Of a DNA stretch of 64,000 bases, positions 49,650 to 59,500 are shown one piece after another. Below the pieces are notes generated by a model. The model saw nothing but the letters and a program-made list of their open reading frames with translations, had not been told where the DNA came from and did no database searches. Numbering within the stretch: position 1 is the stretch's first letter; every line of letters begins with the position of its first letter. Location: NCBI GenBank assembly GCA_030068145.1, contig JAPJBO010000903.1, positions 28,446 through 92,445 on the forward strand. Reading direction: 5' to 3'. The position numbers and the translations under genes were made by a program. This DNA is from Diplonema papillatum (Eukaryota; Euglenozoa; Diplonemea; Diplonemida; Diplonemidae).

Positions 49650-50023
49650 ATTGTCCGAGACAAGGGGTGTGCTCATAGCTCTGTCGAGCCAACCCCACTT
49701 TTTAGGCGAAGCCCGGCATCACTTTTGTAGTAAGATCTCAGAAACTAGGCAATTCCCTCGCTCTCGACCCGTGATTTGGCACCGGTATTTTGCATACTTC
49801 GAATCCGGCCGAGGACCTTTTTCCGGTCGAAAACGATTTTCGGGGTTTGTTGGTTTTCGGGTCTAATGTGCCCGAAATTTGCGTGTTTTGCAGAGTTTCC
49901 CAGTATCTCGCCGAACTTAGCATCGCCCGAGCTTTGCTTTACTTCGCCCGAAACTTTACTGTTGCCCGAACTTTAACTGCTGCCTCCAATCTCGCCGGGC
50001 GCCGGTCTTACCGGCGCACGTTG
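49650..50023 (+). mobile_element. Repeat element R6, short copy
   Basis: Same edges and hairpin end as 11,640-13,055, but with only ~60 bp of the GAACTT minisatellite. Ends GCGCCGGTCTTACCGGCGCA. Confidence 0.7.
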
Positions 50024-50091
50024 ATTCTGCGGAACACTGCCTTAAAGCGCCGCAGACGACACAAATGGCGTCTGTCTGAGAGACGCTATAC

Positions 50092-50320
50092 CTTGGGCTT
50101 CGATGCATCCACGGATAGCAGAGCCGCGAGGCTCGAGAGGACGAACGACTTCTGGTGCGCCTTGAACAGAGGGTTCTTCGAGGTCCTTTGGAGGGCGGCG
50201 ACAAGCTCCGGGAAGGACCGCACCGGGCTTTGGAAGGCCAACGCCGATAGCGCGATCAGCGTCGCCGCGTGCAGCCTCTGCCTTGACGTGTCTTCGGTGA
50301 TTCCGACGAGGTCCAGGATC
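50092..50320 (-). CDS. Gene A exon: helical repeat region
   Basis: 229 bases after acceptor ATAATAATCAG: one base, then ILDLVGITEDTSRQRLHAAT, LIALSALAFQSPVRSFPELV, AALQRTSKNPLFKAHQKSFV and LSSLAALLSVDASKPK. The donor GTATAG follows, phase 0. The one-base start completes the two-base end of exon 57,580-57,843 (GG+G = Gly). Strongly amphipathic, probably all-helical. No named domain was recognised. Confidence 0.7.
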
Positions 50321-50344
50321 CTGATTATTATTTTTTTTAGCCAC

Positions 50345-50510
50345 ATGCAATGTGTGAGGAAACTGAACCGCCCAAGTAGGACCTTCTGATCATGATCATT
50401 TGCCAAATTTGCCACCTGAAACCATGTCCAGGATTTGGGCTCAGGGTAGTGCGGTCAACGAAAACTCTAGTTTCCCTTTTCTACTTTCTCCTACTCTCGC
50501 GGTGTACGGT
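50345..50510 (-). repeat. Repeat R2 copy, inverted
   Basis: Inverted copy of 3,900-4,080. It sits immediately upstream of a gene-A exon, as the other copy sits immediately upstream of a gene-B exon. Confidence 0.75.
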
Positions 50511-50617
50511 TTTTGGCATATCAGGGGACCATAGGTACCAGGGAAAGCCTACACGGGAGCCAAGCTTCACGTGTTCGCAGAGCCACGGGACTACGGGTCA
50601 AGTGGCTACCGATTTCC

Positions 50618-50790
50618 CAACTAAAGCATCACGGCGTGCCGCACCTTGGGGCTTGGCTGAATACAAGCTCGTCGAGACGGTCAGCTACAGGACAGAGCGG
50701 ACGGGGTTGTAGCACTGTGCTGCCTCCGACTTAAGCTTTGCAAGCTGTGGTTGGCCGTCACGTTCCTAAACCAAGAGCGGCCTTTTTCTT
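50618..50790 (+). repeat. Repeat R5 copy
   Basis: CTAAAGCATCACGGCGTGCC to AAGAGCGGCCTTTTTCTT. Confidence 0.75.
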
Positions 50791-50879
50791 TTTTTTGCCC
50801 GTTCGAGGATATAAAGAGGGGTCGAATAACAACAGTTATTTGACACACGTCTGGTTGTCTAAGACCTTTACCTTGCATC

Positions 50880-53800
50880 AAATAGGTGTCACGGCAAGTT
50901 TTGGCAGCCGCTGCTAAACAAAATTTGAAGAGTGCGAAGCACCCCGGCAGAACGGGACGATGATGCGCACATGCTTCTGCGCTGCCCGCATCTGTGGTAC
51001 GTGCTACACGGCCGCAGGCAAGAAAGTGCAGGAAGTCCGGTGACTCGTGAACTCGACGCTGGTGTCACATGGGGCTGGTGAAGGCCAGCTCCATGTTGAC
51101 TTCGAGGCGGTCTGCTGGACCAGCCACGACCTCTCCGGTGCCCCTGCAACCGCGCCACCTGACGCGTCACTTAACCACCACGACCCGAAGACCTCGGAAC
51201 CAGCCGTCGCCTGCCTGGCGCCACTGCGATCTGCCCTGCCCTCGTTCGGGCTGCCGAGTCCTAGCACCCCTGCCAGGCAGTTCGATCACGCAGAGACGGA
51301 AAAAGAGAATTCCTGCTCCTCTTCTTTTCCCCTCCCTCTCTCTCACGGCGCGCCTGGCCTCAATCGCCCGGGAGCGATACCCCGAGGGACCGGTTTTGCG
51401 CACAAACAATCCCCCTACAATAGCCAGTGTGCCCGGCCAACTTGCAACGAGGGCCCCCCCGCCAGGGTGGAGGGACCCATCCCGGGGCTAAGTTTCCAGG
51501 CGATCCCTCGGGATCTTCTGGATAGACTGAGCCGAGCACCCGAGCTCAACCCGGAAGCCCAATGGGGAAGGCTGGGGGGTGGACGCAGCAGGGAAACCCA
51601 GCAGTGGGGGCACGCCTATCGACTAGGTGAACCCCCGATCAGACTGGAACGGGATATCCCCGAGGGGCCCCTGAAAGAAGCGGCGGATCTCATACGTGAC
51701 CGCCTTGGGTGGGAACCGGACCAGTTGCTGGCCAACTGGTACCGGAGGGGAGTGGGGATCAACCCCCACAAAGACCAGAGAGAACTGGGTCCGAGGGTAG
51801 CGACCATATCGCTCTTGAGCGACACGGTCATGGAATGGGAGAGGGGGAGCCGGAAAGTGAGAACCCCTCTGCCGGTCGGCACACTGTGCCACATGGAAGG
51901 CGAGGCCAGGAACCTGTGGACACACGGGATTCGTCCCGATGATGTCGCACGCGACCGGGTCTCGCTGACCTACAGGGCCGTGCGCGAGGCCGCCTCCCAA
52001 AGTTTGCAAGGCCGGGACACCCCGCAAGAAACTCCCATACCCCCCCCGCCCAGCCCTCAGGCATCCACTGCACCCCCCCAACATCAGTCCAGCCCCGCGC
52101 CACGGACACTTTTGCTTCATCACCAAAGAACTCTACAATCAATCAAAGAATCAGCAAGACAGCGGCTGATAACCGCGGGGGACGTCGAACAAAACCCTGG
52201 TCCCGGCCGCGCGGAGATGAGGTTCGCGACGTTAAACGTAACCAACCTACTACAGTATCTCCCAGCGGCCGACGCGGTGGAAGCGGATCTTCTCTGCTGC
52301 CAGGAGGTGACACTCCTTCCGTGCAAACGGGTGCAGGCGGAGGAATACCTGCGGAAATGGTGCTGCCACTGGGGTCTGCCACCACCCGGAAGACTCTGTA
52401 GGAACTCCGGTAGTCGCTCGACGATGAACGCCGCGAACGGAGGGCTCTCCACTCTAGTACTGAGACCGATACCGGCGTACGATACGATGACGGCGCTCTC
52501 GCACGCAGCAATACGGTCCCCGGACCGAGTGAGCCATACGGTAGTAGCAACAGGGGCCGGCAACACGTTCGTGCACGTGTTCAATGTCTACTGCCCTTCC
52601 GGAAACGGGAGGGCGGAGAGCGAGGAGCGTGAGGACATGCTGGAGAAGATCCTCTTCGCAGCGGCGGATAGCCTCGGTGACGTCCCCATAATGGTGATGG
52701 GTGACCTGAACACAGAAGAAGACCGGTCCCCTGTACTGCGGAAGGCACTAAGGAATGGGTGGTCCGACGCAGCGGAACTGCACCATGCGCGTACCGGTGA
52801 CACACCACCACCACCGACCTTTACTAGCGCCCGGACATCGGGCACGAGGATCGACCGCATACTCCTCAACCGAATAACGACGGGAGCTTTCCGCCAATGC
52901 GTCACCACCGCGGTGAACGTGCCGGGACACCGGCTCGTGACAATGACCCTGGACATTGCGGCGCTGCGCCAAATCGTGTGGCGATTTAAAGTACCGCGGG
53001 AAATCTCTACGGAGGGGGGACCCAAGTGGGGCCTCTCGGACACAGAAGCTTACAGGGAAGCCGTACAGAGACTGGCCAACTCCGATTTCGCAGAACGGCT
53101 GGCAGCACAGCGAGTGGAAGAGGCCTGGCTCGAGTGGTCACGAGTCAGTGAGCAGTACTTGCAGGATGCCTTCGGAATCCCTGCGGAAGAAAGGGGAAGA
53201 AGTACCGGCCGGGGATTAAAGACGTCACCTAAAAGAGTCTGCATCACGGCAAGCACTGCGAGCGACGGGTCGGGGGCGGCGAACAGCAGACAGCTACGGC
53301 TCCGGAAGGCCATCCACAGGATGGAACGCATCTGCAGCTACCTTGCGCAACGGCGCGGATGTCTGACAACCATCTGCGCCGGACGCGCTGAGCCGTCGGG
53401 GGTGTTGCGAAAGGGGGCGGGAGTGACTGCAAATGTTGACGAGATGGACGAGGTGCTGAACACTGCGTGGGACCCTATCCTGCGTAAGTACAAGGACGGG
53501 CCAGAGCCGGAGTACGAGCCGTTTCGGGATCGGTTCCGGGATCACATCGGCCCACATATGATGGAAGCCGGAACAATCACGGGGGAGGAGCTGCGAATGC
53601 TGCTGAGGAAGAAGCCGAAGAAAAGCGCGTCAGGGGTGGATGGCTGGCGTATGGCTGAACTGCGGGAGTTGCCGCTCCCCCTGCTGAATGCACTTGCAGA
53701 CGTCATGAACCTGGTCGAAGCAACTGGAGACTGGCCGGCAAGCATGACAACTGCGCTGGTGTCGATGGTGCCGAAGGATGAGAGTCAAGACCCGCTGCAC

Positions 53801-54188
53801 ACAAGACCGATAACCGTCACATCCGCCGTGTACCGCCTATGGGCCTGCCGCAGGCTGGCGGACATAGTACTATGGCAAGAGGAATGGATCGAAGAAGGAC
53901 AGAAAGGCTTTCGACCAGGTCACCGGATCGAGGACGTCTTGATGGAAATTGGGCTCGAGATGGAGGACGCCTTGTTAGACGGGGAGCCGCTCTACGGTGT
54001 GGCGCTGGACTTCCGGAAATGCTTCGACATGGTCCCACGAGAGATAGTACTGCGCTTAGCCGAGGACTTAGGATTGCACAATCGGGTTCTCAAGCCGCTG
54101 AGGGCTATCTACAGACTGCTCGCGAGACGCTTCAAGCTACCATTAGGGGTGGGCAGGGAGTTCAGTGTGACCAACGGTATCCGGCATC
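50880..54188 (+). mobile_element. AlkB-2A-APE-RT non-LTR retrotransposon, 3'-truncated
   Basis: A plus-strand LINE that carries the 5' half missing from the 31,674-35,515 copy. It is cut at 54,181-54,190, in the middle of RT, by a 127-bp satellite. Compared with the other copy it lacks ~100 codons before GCLTTICAGRAEPSG (near 53,355), an internal deletion. The 5' boundary is not defined; a Cys-containing frame lies just upstream (50,960-51,041). Confidence 0.85.
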
Positions 54189-54229
54189 TGAGTGAATTCA
54201 ATCCAATGAGATTCCTGAAAGTACTGTAA
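51047..54229 (+). CDS. LINE polyprotein: AlkB dioxygenase, 2A, APE endonuclease, RT
   Basis: One frame of 1,060 codons. Residues ~150-315 match AlkB: LANWYRRGVGINPHKDQREL with the HxD iron ligands at 241 and 243, ATISLLSDTVMEWERG, PVGTLCHMEGEARNLWTHGI with the second His at 293, and RVSLTYR with the 2-oxoglutarate Arg at 304/310. A 2A motif ends at Pro386. APE follows at once: MRFATLNVTNLLQYLP, LLCCQEVTLLP, VMGDLNTEED, SGTRIDRILLN, VPGHRLVTMTL. RT motifs run to RRFKLPLGVGREFSVTNGI; the last ~13 codons are satellite. The first codon is GTG and no ATG precedes the AlkB core, so translation start is unresolved. AlkB would demethylate nucleic acid, plausibly element RNA or cDNA; that role is inference. 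Confidence 0.88.
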   Translation: MNSTLVSHGAGEGQLHVDFEAVCWTSHDLSGAPATAPPDASLNHHDPKTSEPAVACLAPLRSALPSFGLPSPSTPARQFDHAETEKENSCSSSFPLPLSHGAPGLNRPGAIPRGTGFAHKQSPYNSQCARPTCNEGPPARVEGPIPGLSFQAIPRDLLDRLSRAPELNPEAQWGRLGGGRSRETQQWGHAYRLGEPPIRLERDIPEGPLKEAADLIRDRLGWEPDQLLANWYRRGVGINPHKDQRELGPRVATISLLSDTVMEWERGSRKVRTPLPVGTLCHMEGEARNLWTHGIRPDDVARDRVSLTYRAVREAASQSLQGRDTPQETPIPPPPSPQASTAPPQHQSSPAPRTLLLHHQRTLQSIKESARQRLITAGDVEQNPGPGRAEMRFATLNVTNLLQYLPAADAVEADLLCCQEVTLLPCKRVQAEEYLRKWCCHWGLPPPGRLCRNSGSRSTMNAANGGLSTLVLRPIPAYDTMTALSHAAIRSPDRVSHTVVATGAGNTFVHVFNVYCPSGNGRAESEEREDMLEKILFAAADSLGDVPIMVMGDLNTEEDRSPVLRKALRNGWSDAAELHHARTGDTPPPPTFTSARTSGTRIDRILLNRITTGAFRQCVTTAVNVPGHRLVTMTLDIAALRQIVWRFKVPREISTEGGPKWGLSDTEAYREAVQRLANSDFAERLAAQRVEEAWLEWSRVSEQYLQDAFGIPAEERGRSTGRGLKTSPKRVCITASTASDGSGAANSRQLRLRKAIHRMERICSYLAQRRGCLTTICAGRAEPSGVLRKGAGVTANVDEMDEVLNTAWDPILRKYKDGPEPEYEPFRDRFRDHIGPHMMEAGTITGEELRMLLRKKPKKSASGVDGWRMAELRELPLPLLNALADVMNLVEATGDWPASMTTALVSMVPKDESQDPLHTRPITVTSAVYRLWACRRLADIVLWQEEWIEEGQKGFRPGHRIEDVLMEIGLEMEDALLDGEPLYGVALDFRKCFDMVPREIVLRLAEDLGLHNRVLKPLRAIYRLLARRFKLPLGVGREFSVTNGIRHLSEFNPMRFLKVL
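52151..52204 (+). other. 2A ribosome-skipping sequence
   Basis: Residues ~369-386, ending ITAGDVEQNPGP. This fits the D-V/I-E-x-N-P-G-P consensus exactly. Skipping between Gly and Pro would release an AlkB protein of ~385 residues and a second product starting Pro-Gly-Arg, five residues before the APE domain. 2A sequences are known in trypanosome and echinoderm non-LTR retrotransposons. Confidence 0.9.
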
Positions 54230-54715
54230 TGTCATCAGGCGCGCAATAATGAAATCCGTAGACAGGAACCCCTAAACACCACCCAAAAAACACGTGTCAG
54301 TGGAGTTTGCCGTTACACGAGTGAGTTCAATCCAATGAGATTCCTGAAAGTACTGTAATATCATCAGGCGCGTGCAACAATGAAATCCCAAAACGCCACT
54401 CAAAAAAAAAAACACGTGTCAGTGGAGTTTGCCGTTACATGAGTGAGTTCAATCCAATGAGATTCCTGAAAGTACTGTAATGTCATCAGGCGAAATAATG
54501 GAATCCGTGGACAGGAACCCCTAAACACCACCCAAAAAATACGTGTCAGTGGAGTATGCCGTTACATGAGTGAATTCAATCCAATGAGATTCCTGAAAGT
54601 ACTGTAATATCATCAGGCACGTAATAATGAAATCCGCGGACAGGAACCCCTAAACGCCACCCAAAAAACACGAGTCAGTGGAGTTTGCCGTTACATGAGT
54701 GAATTCAATCCAATG
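54190..54715. repeat. ~127-bp tandem satellite, four units
   Basis: GTGA(A/G)TTCAATCCAATGAGA starts near 54,192, 54,321, 54,443, 54,570 and 54,699. Each unit includes CACGTGTCAGTGGAGT. Confidence 0.9.
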
Positions 54716-55465
54716 GCTGCTAACTTGTAAGCATCGCAAAGTCATGGATCGAGCGACAGTGCTGAACAGATGCCCGAGCGTAATGGAGCAATGCGACAAC
54801 GTCGTTCCAAATAGACCGATGGCTCAGTTGAATATTAGGTTCGGATGCAGGTTTCTCGTCAACGCCATTCGGAAGAGGGAGACTGCTAACTTGTAATCAT
54901 CGCAAGGCAGGAATCAGTCCAGAGGGTCCAACACAAAGATATCCGAGGTGATGCAACAACGCAAAACAATGCCATTCCAACTAGGCCGGCGTTTTGGCTC
55001 AGTTGAATATTAGGTTCGAATGCAGGTTTCTCGTAAGCCATTCGGAAGAGGGAGACTGCTAACTTGTAATCATTGCAAGTCAGGAATGGAGCGCCATGAA
55101 TGCCGAGAGAGCCCCACGCAAGATACCCGAGCGTAATAACATCGGAAATAGACCGATGGTCTGACTCAGTTGAATTAGGTTCGAATGCAGGTTTCTCGTC
55201 AAAGCCATTCGGAAGAGGGAGACTGCTAACTTGTAATCATTGCAAGTCAGGAATGAAGCGCCATGAAGTCCAGGCCCAACACAGAAATCGGTCCAGAGGG
55301 TCCAACACAAAGATATCCGAGGTGATGCAACAACGCAAAACAATGCCATTCCAACTAGGCCGGCGTTTTGGCTCAGTTGAATATTAGGTTCGAATGCAGG
55401 TTTCTCGTCAAAGCCATTCGGAAGAGGGAGACTGCTAACTTGTAATCATTGCAAGTCGTGCATCC
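54716..55465. repeat. 160-200-bp tandem satellite
   Basis: GACTGCTAACTTGTAATCAT recurs near 54,881, 55,055, 55,222 and 55,430. AGGTTCGAATGCAGGTTTCT precedes each. Unit length varies through insertions of GGTCCAACACAAAGATATCC. Confidence 0.8.
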
Positions 55466-55559
55466 AGCGACAGAAACCGCTAAGAGTGTCGGGTAAGGTC
55501 ACTAATAAGTCTGCCTGATGATGACGAAAGTCATGTTTATCCGAGTACAACACACGGTG

Positions 55560-55735
55560 GTGTAAGTGAAGAACCCAACGAGTTTGTGTTTGTACTGTAT
55601 TTGTCCTCAAGAAAACAACACACGGTGGTGTAAGCGAAGGACCAAACCAGTTTGTGTTTGTATGTTTGTATTGTATTTGTCCCTCTACCTCCACGTTTTC
55701 TTCCTTTCATTCGGAGTCAAGGCAGCAACGTCAAA
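55560..55735 (-). repeat. Repeat R4 fragment, inverted and partly duplicated
   Basis: AACAACACACGGTGGTGTAA occurs twice, followed by TTGTATTGTATTTGTCCCTC and TTCATTCGGAGTC, the inverse of the R4 text at 40,360-40,450. Confidence 0.65.
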
Positions 55736-55811
55736 GTATTTAGAGGATGTATTTCATACACCCCGGACTCCGGATTGCGGGAGTGGTTTTGCGGTCGTTT
55801 GTGCGGTCGGC

Positions 55812-56690
55812 CTCACTCCCTCAATGCGGGAGTGGGACCCCGTCAATGAGGGAGTGGCACTCCCTCAATGCGGGAGTGACACTCCCACAATGCGGGTGTG
55901 GCACTCCCGCATTGTGGCCCCTCAATGCGGGAGTGGCACTCCCCCATTGAGGAAGTGGCACTCCCTCAATGCGGGAGTGGGACCCCCTCATTGAGGGAGT
56001 GGCACTCCCTCAATGCGGAAGTGGCCCTTCCTCAATGCGGGAGTGGCCCTTCCTCAATGCGGGAGAGGCACTTCCTCAATGCGGGAGTGGGACCCTCTCA
56101 ATGCGGGAGTGGGACCCCCTCAATGAGGGAGTGGGACCCCCTCAATGCGGGAGTGGGACCCCCTCAATGAGGGAGTGGGACTCCCTCATTGCGGGAGTGG
56201 GACCCCCTCATTGAGGGAGTGGGACTCCCTCAATGCGGGAGTGGCACTCCCTCAATGCGGGAGTGGCATTCCCTCAATGCGGGAGTGGCACTCCCTCAAT
56301 GCGGAAGTGGCCTTTTCTCAATGCGGGAGTGGCCCTTCCTCAATGCGGAAGTGGCCCTTCCTCAATGCGGGAGTGGGACCCCCTCAATGAGGGAGTGGGA
56401 CCCCCTCAATGAGGGAGTGGGACTCCCTCAATGCGGGAGTGGCACTCCCTCAATGCGGGAGTGCCACTCCCTCAATGCGGAAGTGGCCCTTCCTCAATGC
56501 GGGAGTGGCCCTTCCTCAATGCGGAAGTGGCCCTTCCTCAATGCGGGAGTGGCACTCCCTCAATGCGGGAGTGGGACCCCCTCAATGAGGGAGTGGAACT
56601 CCCTCATTGCGGGAGTGGGACCCCCTCATTGCGGGAGTGGGACCCCCTCATTGAGGGAGTGGCACTTCCGCACGTTTTCACTCCCGCATT
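55812..56690. repeat. 22-bp palindromic minisatellite, ~40 units
   Basis: Unit CTCAATGCGGGAGTGGCACTCC, with GGACCCC, CCCTTC and AATGAGG variants. GGGAGTGGCACTCCC is self-complementary. The unit has no stop codon in any of the plus-strand frames, so long frames here are artefacts. Confidence 0.95.
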
Positions 56691-56774
56691 GACTTAGTAA
56701 TGGCTGCTGAAGTTCGGGGTGTAGTGTTCTGTCAATAAAGCAGTCCAGCATGAAAATTAATACTTTCCCTCTAT

Positions 56775-56990
56775 CGGTCGACAGAAGCTCGGAAGGTCGA
56801 TGTCCATCCTCTGCCAAGAGTTCTTAAAGTAACGGTCCGTTGAACCTCCGAAACACTGAGAAACACTCAGTCTAAGAACATTTCCGGAGTTGGGGCTTGC
56901 ATGATAAACGAAGCAACGGACGATGAGCATCAACTGACCAAAGGTGTTGAAAATGATATGGCAAAAGTTTCTTGTTCTTCGCGGTATAAA
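56775..56990. repeat. Duplicated exon fragment next to repeat R2
   Basis: 56,778-56,822 (GGAAGGTCGATGTCCATCCT-CTGCC) duplicates ~45 bp of exon 57,580-57,843. 56,868-56,990 duplicates 4,080-4,200. Confidence 0.75.
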
Positions 56991-57404
56991 CCTCTGTGGG
57001 GGGGTTTCCTGTACTAGCACCTATTCGTTGCCTTCGTTTTCTCTTTCATGTGCAACCATCGTTCCGGAAATGTTCCCGTCAGTACAGAGTACAATTAAAA
57101 AAATGAAAGGGAAAGCCACGGATGTTTTCTGATGCACCACCGGTTGTCGAGTATTCTTTTCCGCGCTTGCAATCAATGTGGCTGCTGCTACGAAAATACT
57201 GAGGAGAGCCTACCGTAAGTAAGGTATGCGGACAATGGCCGAAACCATCAATGACCAACAACCAAGGTACCCACCGATCCTCTTACCTCGTGTAACCACC
57301 ACTCTTACGACACTCAGAGCACGAAGGATATCTTCCCATAATGACGATAGTCACCAGGAGTTTTAAGCGAACGTTCACTCTGAAAAAGACAGGCGCTTCG
57401 TTTT

Positions 57405-57540
57405 GTTTGTTGCGTGCCGGTTGATCGTTTTTCCCACTTGTATTTACCCTGTGTATATTCAGGAAAGGAATTCTGATCAACCACCAAAACACGCTGCCTA
57501 CGTCTTTTTAGCCTGCGCATTGAAGGGCAACCCGCTACAC
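57405..57540 (+). repeat. Exon-less relative of the cytochrome b5 locus
   Basis: GTGCCGGTTGATCGTTTTTC is joined directly to TGTATTTACCCTGTGTATATT, then TTCTGATCAACCACCAAAAC. At 41,708-42,030 the same phrases bracket ~230 bases that hold most of the cytochrome b5 exon. Bases 56,991-57,404 show nothing recognised. Confidence 0.7.
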
Positions 57541-57579
57541 TAAAAAAGGACGCTCGTGCAAGAACGGAGGGACACATAC

Positions 57580-57843
57580 CCGAGTGCCTTCCGCAAGGCG
57601 ACTTCGGCGTGCTGGTGGAGGCCGAGCCTGGCGCAGGTGACGCCGACTAGAAAGTGCATGCAGGGGTGGGCGACCACAGAGCGGGCGTGTAGATACTTCG
57701 CGAGGGCTTCTTTGAGCTTCCCCATGGCGTCGAACTCCTCGGCCGCCGCCAGCGCACGGCGCTCTTCTTGCCCGACGAAGTTGGGAAGGTCGATGTCCAT
57801 CCTCTGCCGAATGGCGAGGATCATCTGCTCGGCCAACATCGCC
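57580..57843 (-). CDS. Gene A exon: TPR region
   Basis: 264 bases: one base, then AMLAEQMILAIRQRMDIDLP, FVGQEERRALAAAEEFDAMG, KLKEALAKYLHARSVVAHPC, MHFLVGVTCARLGLHQHAEV and ALRKALG with a two-base end. The pattern ALAAAEEFDAMGKLKEALAKYLHA then GVTCARLGLHQHAEVALRKAL fits two TPR units, which mediate protein-protein contacts. The acceptor ACGCCAG lies before 57,843 and the donor GTATGT follows 57,580. The downstream partner is 50,092-50,320 (phase match). The upstream exon is uncertain; ATG 57,839 could also be an initiator. Confidence 0.72.
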
Positions 57844-57859
57844 CTGGCGTGTTTTGTTC

Positions 57860-58785
57860 AGTTACTGAGAGGGAGCTGACCCACCACAAAGTCGAGAAGA
57901 GAAGTTCACACAACCTTCAGTAGGGTGTGGTTGGTGGGAGGACACGCAGCACGTAGTGTGCGTACCTTGCTAGACCGAGGCACACGCGTGGCACAGCTTC
58001 ACTGAGAGGGAGTTGATTCGCCACGTCAATACAAGTTTGGTTAGAATGCAAAGAATTGCGCAGCTTTGTCTTATTCTTTTATTGGGAAAAATAAATTCCC
58101 TCTGGTGGAAATGGCTTGCGGAGCGTGACGATAAATTTCGTCTATTTTTGGCAGGATTCCGTTGTGTTTACACAGGCCGGATAAATAAACGAGTTCATTT
58201 TTGGAATTTATTTCGTCTGGCAGCATTTATTTTGTGCCGCCAGCCATTTTCAGGTGAAAAAAATAAACGAAATTTATTTTGTAACGCGAAAAAAATAAAC
58301 GTTTATTTTTGCGTGGGGGTTATACAGAGAAATGTGTAGGGGAGACCCCTCGCAAATTTTTTTTTCTCCCTATGGTGAGTGAAGTCGCGTGTTTTGAGCT
58401 CGTTTTGAGCCGAATTCATTGGTGTCTCATCCTCGGTGCTCAAAGGCCTGTGAAGAAAACCCCTCCCGTGAACGCGAGTGTCAGGTGAAGTTCACCGCCA
58501 GTGAACTCACCCATGCTGAATTCCAGGTCCAAGTGCGTAGAAAACTTGTACCAATTTCAGTGTGCTTGAGTCTCGTTGCAACAACAACTGTGGGTCTGCC
58601 TGAACACACTGGATTCCAGCTGTCTGAGTTCATCTGCTGATCACCTGCTGTGCATGTGCAAGCGGTCGAGCACTCGCGTTGCAAACTAACACCACACCAA
58701 CTCTCCGCGACTCATCAAAATTTCACGCCGTCCAGCAGCAACGATGTTTTTGTTTCCACCCTCGGGAATTTAGTTTTCCCAATAA
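57860..58785. other. Spacer with AAATAAA/ATTTATTT-rich segment
   Basis: 58,080-58,310 is A/T-rich with recurring AAATAAAC and ATTTATTT text. No gene recognised. Confidence 0.5.
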
Positions 58786-58788
58786 AAT

Positions 58789-58984
58789 CATTTATTCGGC
58801 AATAATTTCCGCCAATTTTGCCTCGGTATCGGTTTTAGTCCCTCGGGAGGCCCTCGGGGGGTTTGCAACCCCTCGCCACTCGCTCCGCTCGTGGCTCGGG
58901 GTTGCAAACCCCCCCTCGGGCCTCCCTCGGGACTAAAACCGACACCTCGACAACATAAACGGAAATTATCTTGCCGAATAAATG
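58789..58984. mobile_element. 196-bp fold-back element
   Basis: Starts CATTTATTCGGCAATAATTT and ends, inverted, CATTTATTCGGCAAGATAAT. Inner arms GGTTTTAGTCCCTCGGGAGG and GGGTTTGCAACCCC are almost perfectly complementary around 58,875-58,897. No coding. Confidence 0.85.
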
Positions 58985-59067
58985 CTTATTACTTGTTAGT
59001 TGTCGACAACTTGATTTGTGTTGAGTTGTCATTCAGATGTAAATCTAAAGCCGCCCACGTCAAATCT

Positions 59068-59125
59068 TGTTAAGCATTGAGTTCTTTTAAGTACATGAAC
59101 CACATGGATTAGCATGCACTTCGTT
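59068..59125 (-). mobile_element. LINE tail fragment
   Basis: The minus strand ends CATGTACTTAAAAGAACTCA-ATGCTTAACAAG, then GACGTGGGCGGC, which also follows the 31,674 LINE tail. No coding part. Confidence 0.65.
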
Positions 59126-59394
59126 GCTAAGCATTGTGGTGTGATCCAAACCAAGTTCTGCCGGGTTCCTGCCTGGTTTCTGCCGGGTTCTTACCGGGGG
59201 GTCGTTGTTATTGGTGCTGGTTTGTGGGATAAGGTGAGGAAAAAAGGGGGTTTCTTTTTTGCGGTGGTCTCCGCTGGTCTGGTAGTCCGTGCTACCTCCT
59301 TTCTTTTACACTCGTTCTCTTTTCTACTCACTACTGTACGTCCTCTTTCACTCTTTTACTCTCTTTGGCTAGCCCAAAAAAAAAAAGACTCCTG

Positions 59395-59500
59395 CGACCG
59401 ACACCACGAACACATTCGCAATGAATGTGGCCCTGGGCCCCCCACGTGCGTACATGTTGAGCAGGGGTTGCCATGTAGCCCGTATCGGTCTAAGTCAACA
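59395..59500 (+). repeat. Repeat R3 copy
   Basis: GCGACCGACACCACGAACAC, GGCCCTGGGCCCCCCACGTG, AGCAGGGGTTGCCATGTAGC. Confidence 0.65.

Noticed and set aside
54699..55387. Small ORFs in the second satellite
   Set aside because: They follow the repeat units and differ between copies; no coding signature.
55850..56697. Multiple ORFs of 60-167 codons in the 22-bp array
   Set aside because: The repeat is open in every plus-strand frame, so frame length carries no information.
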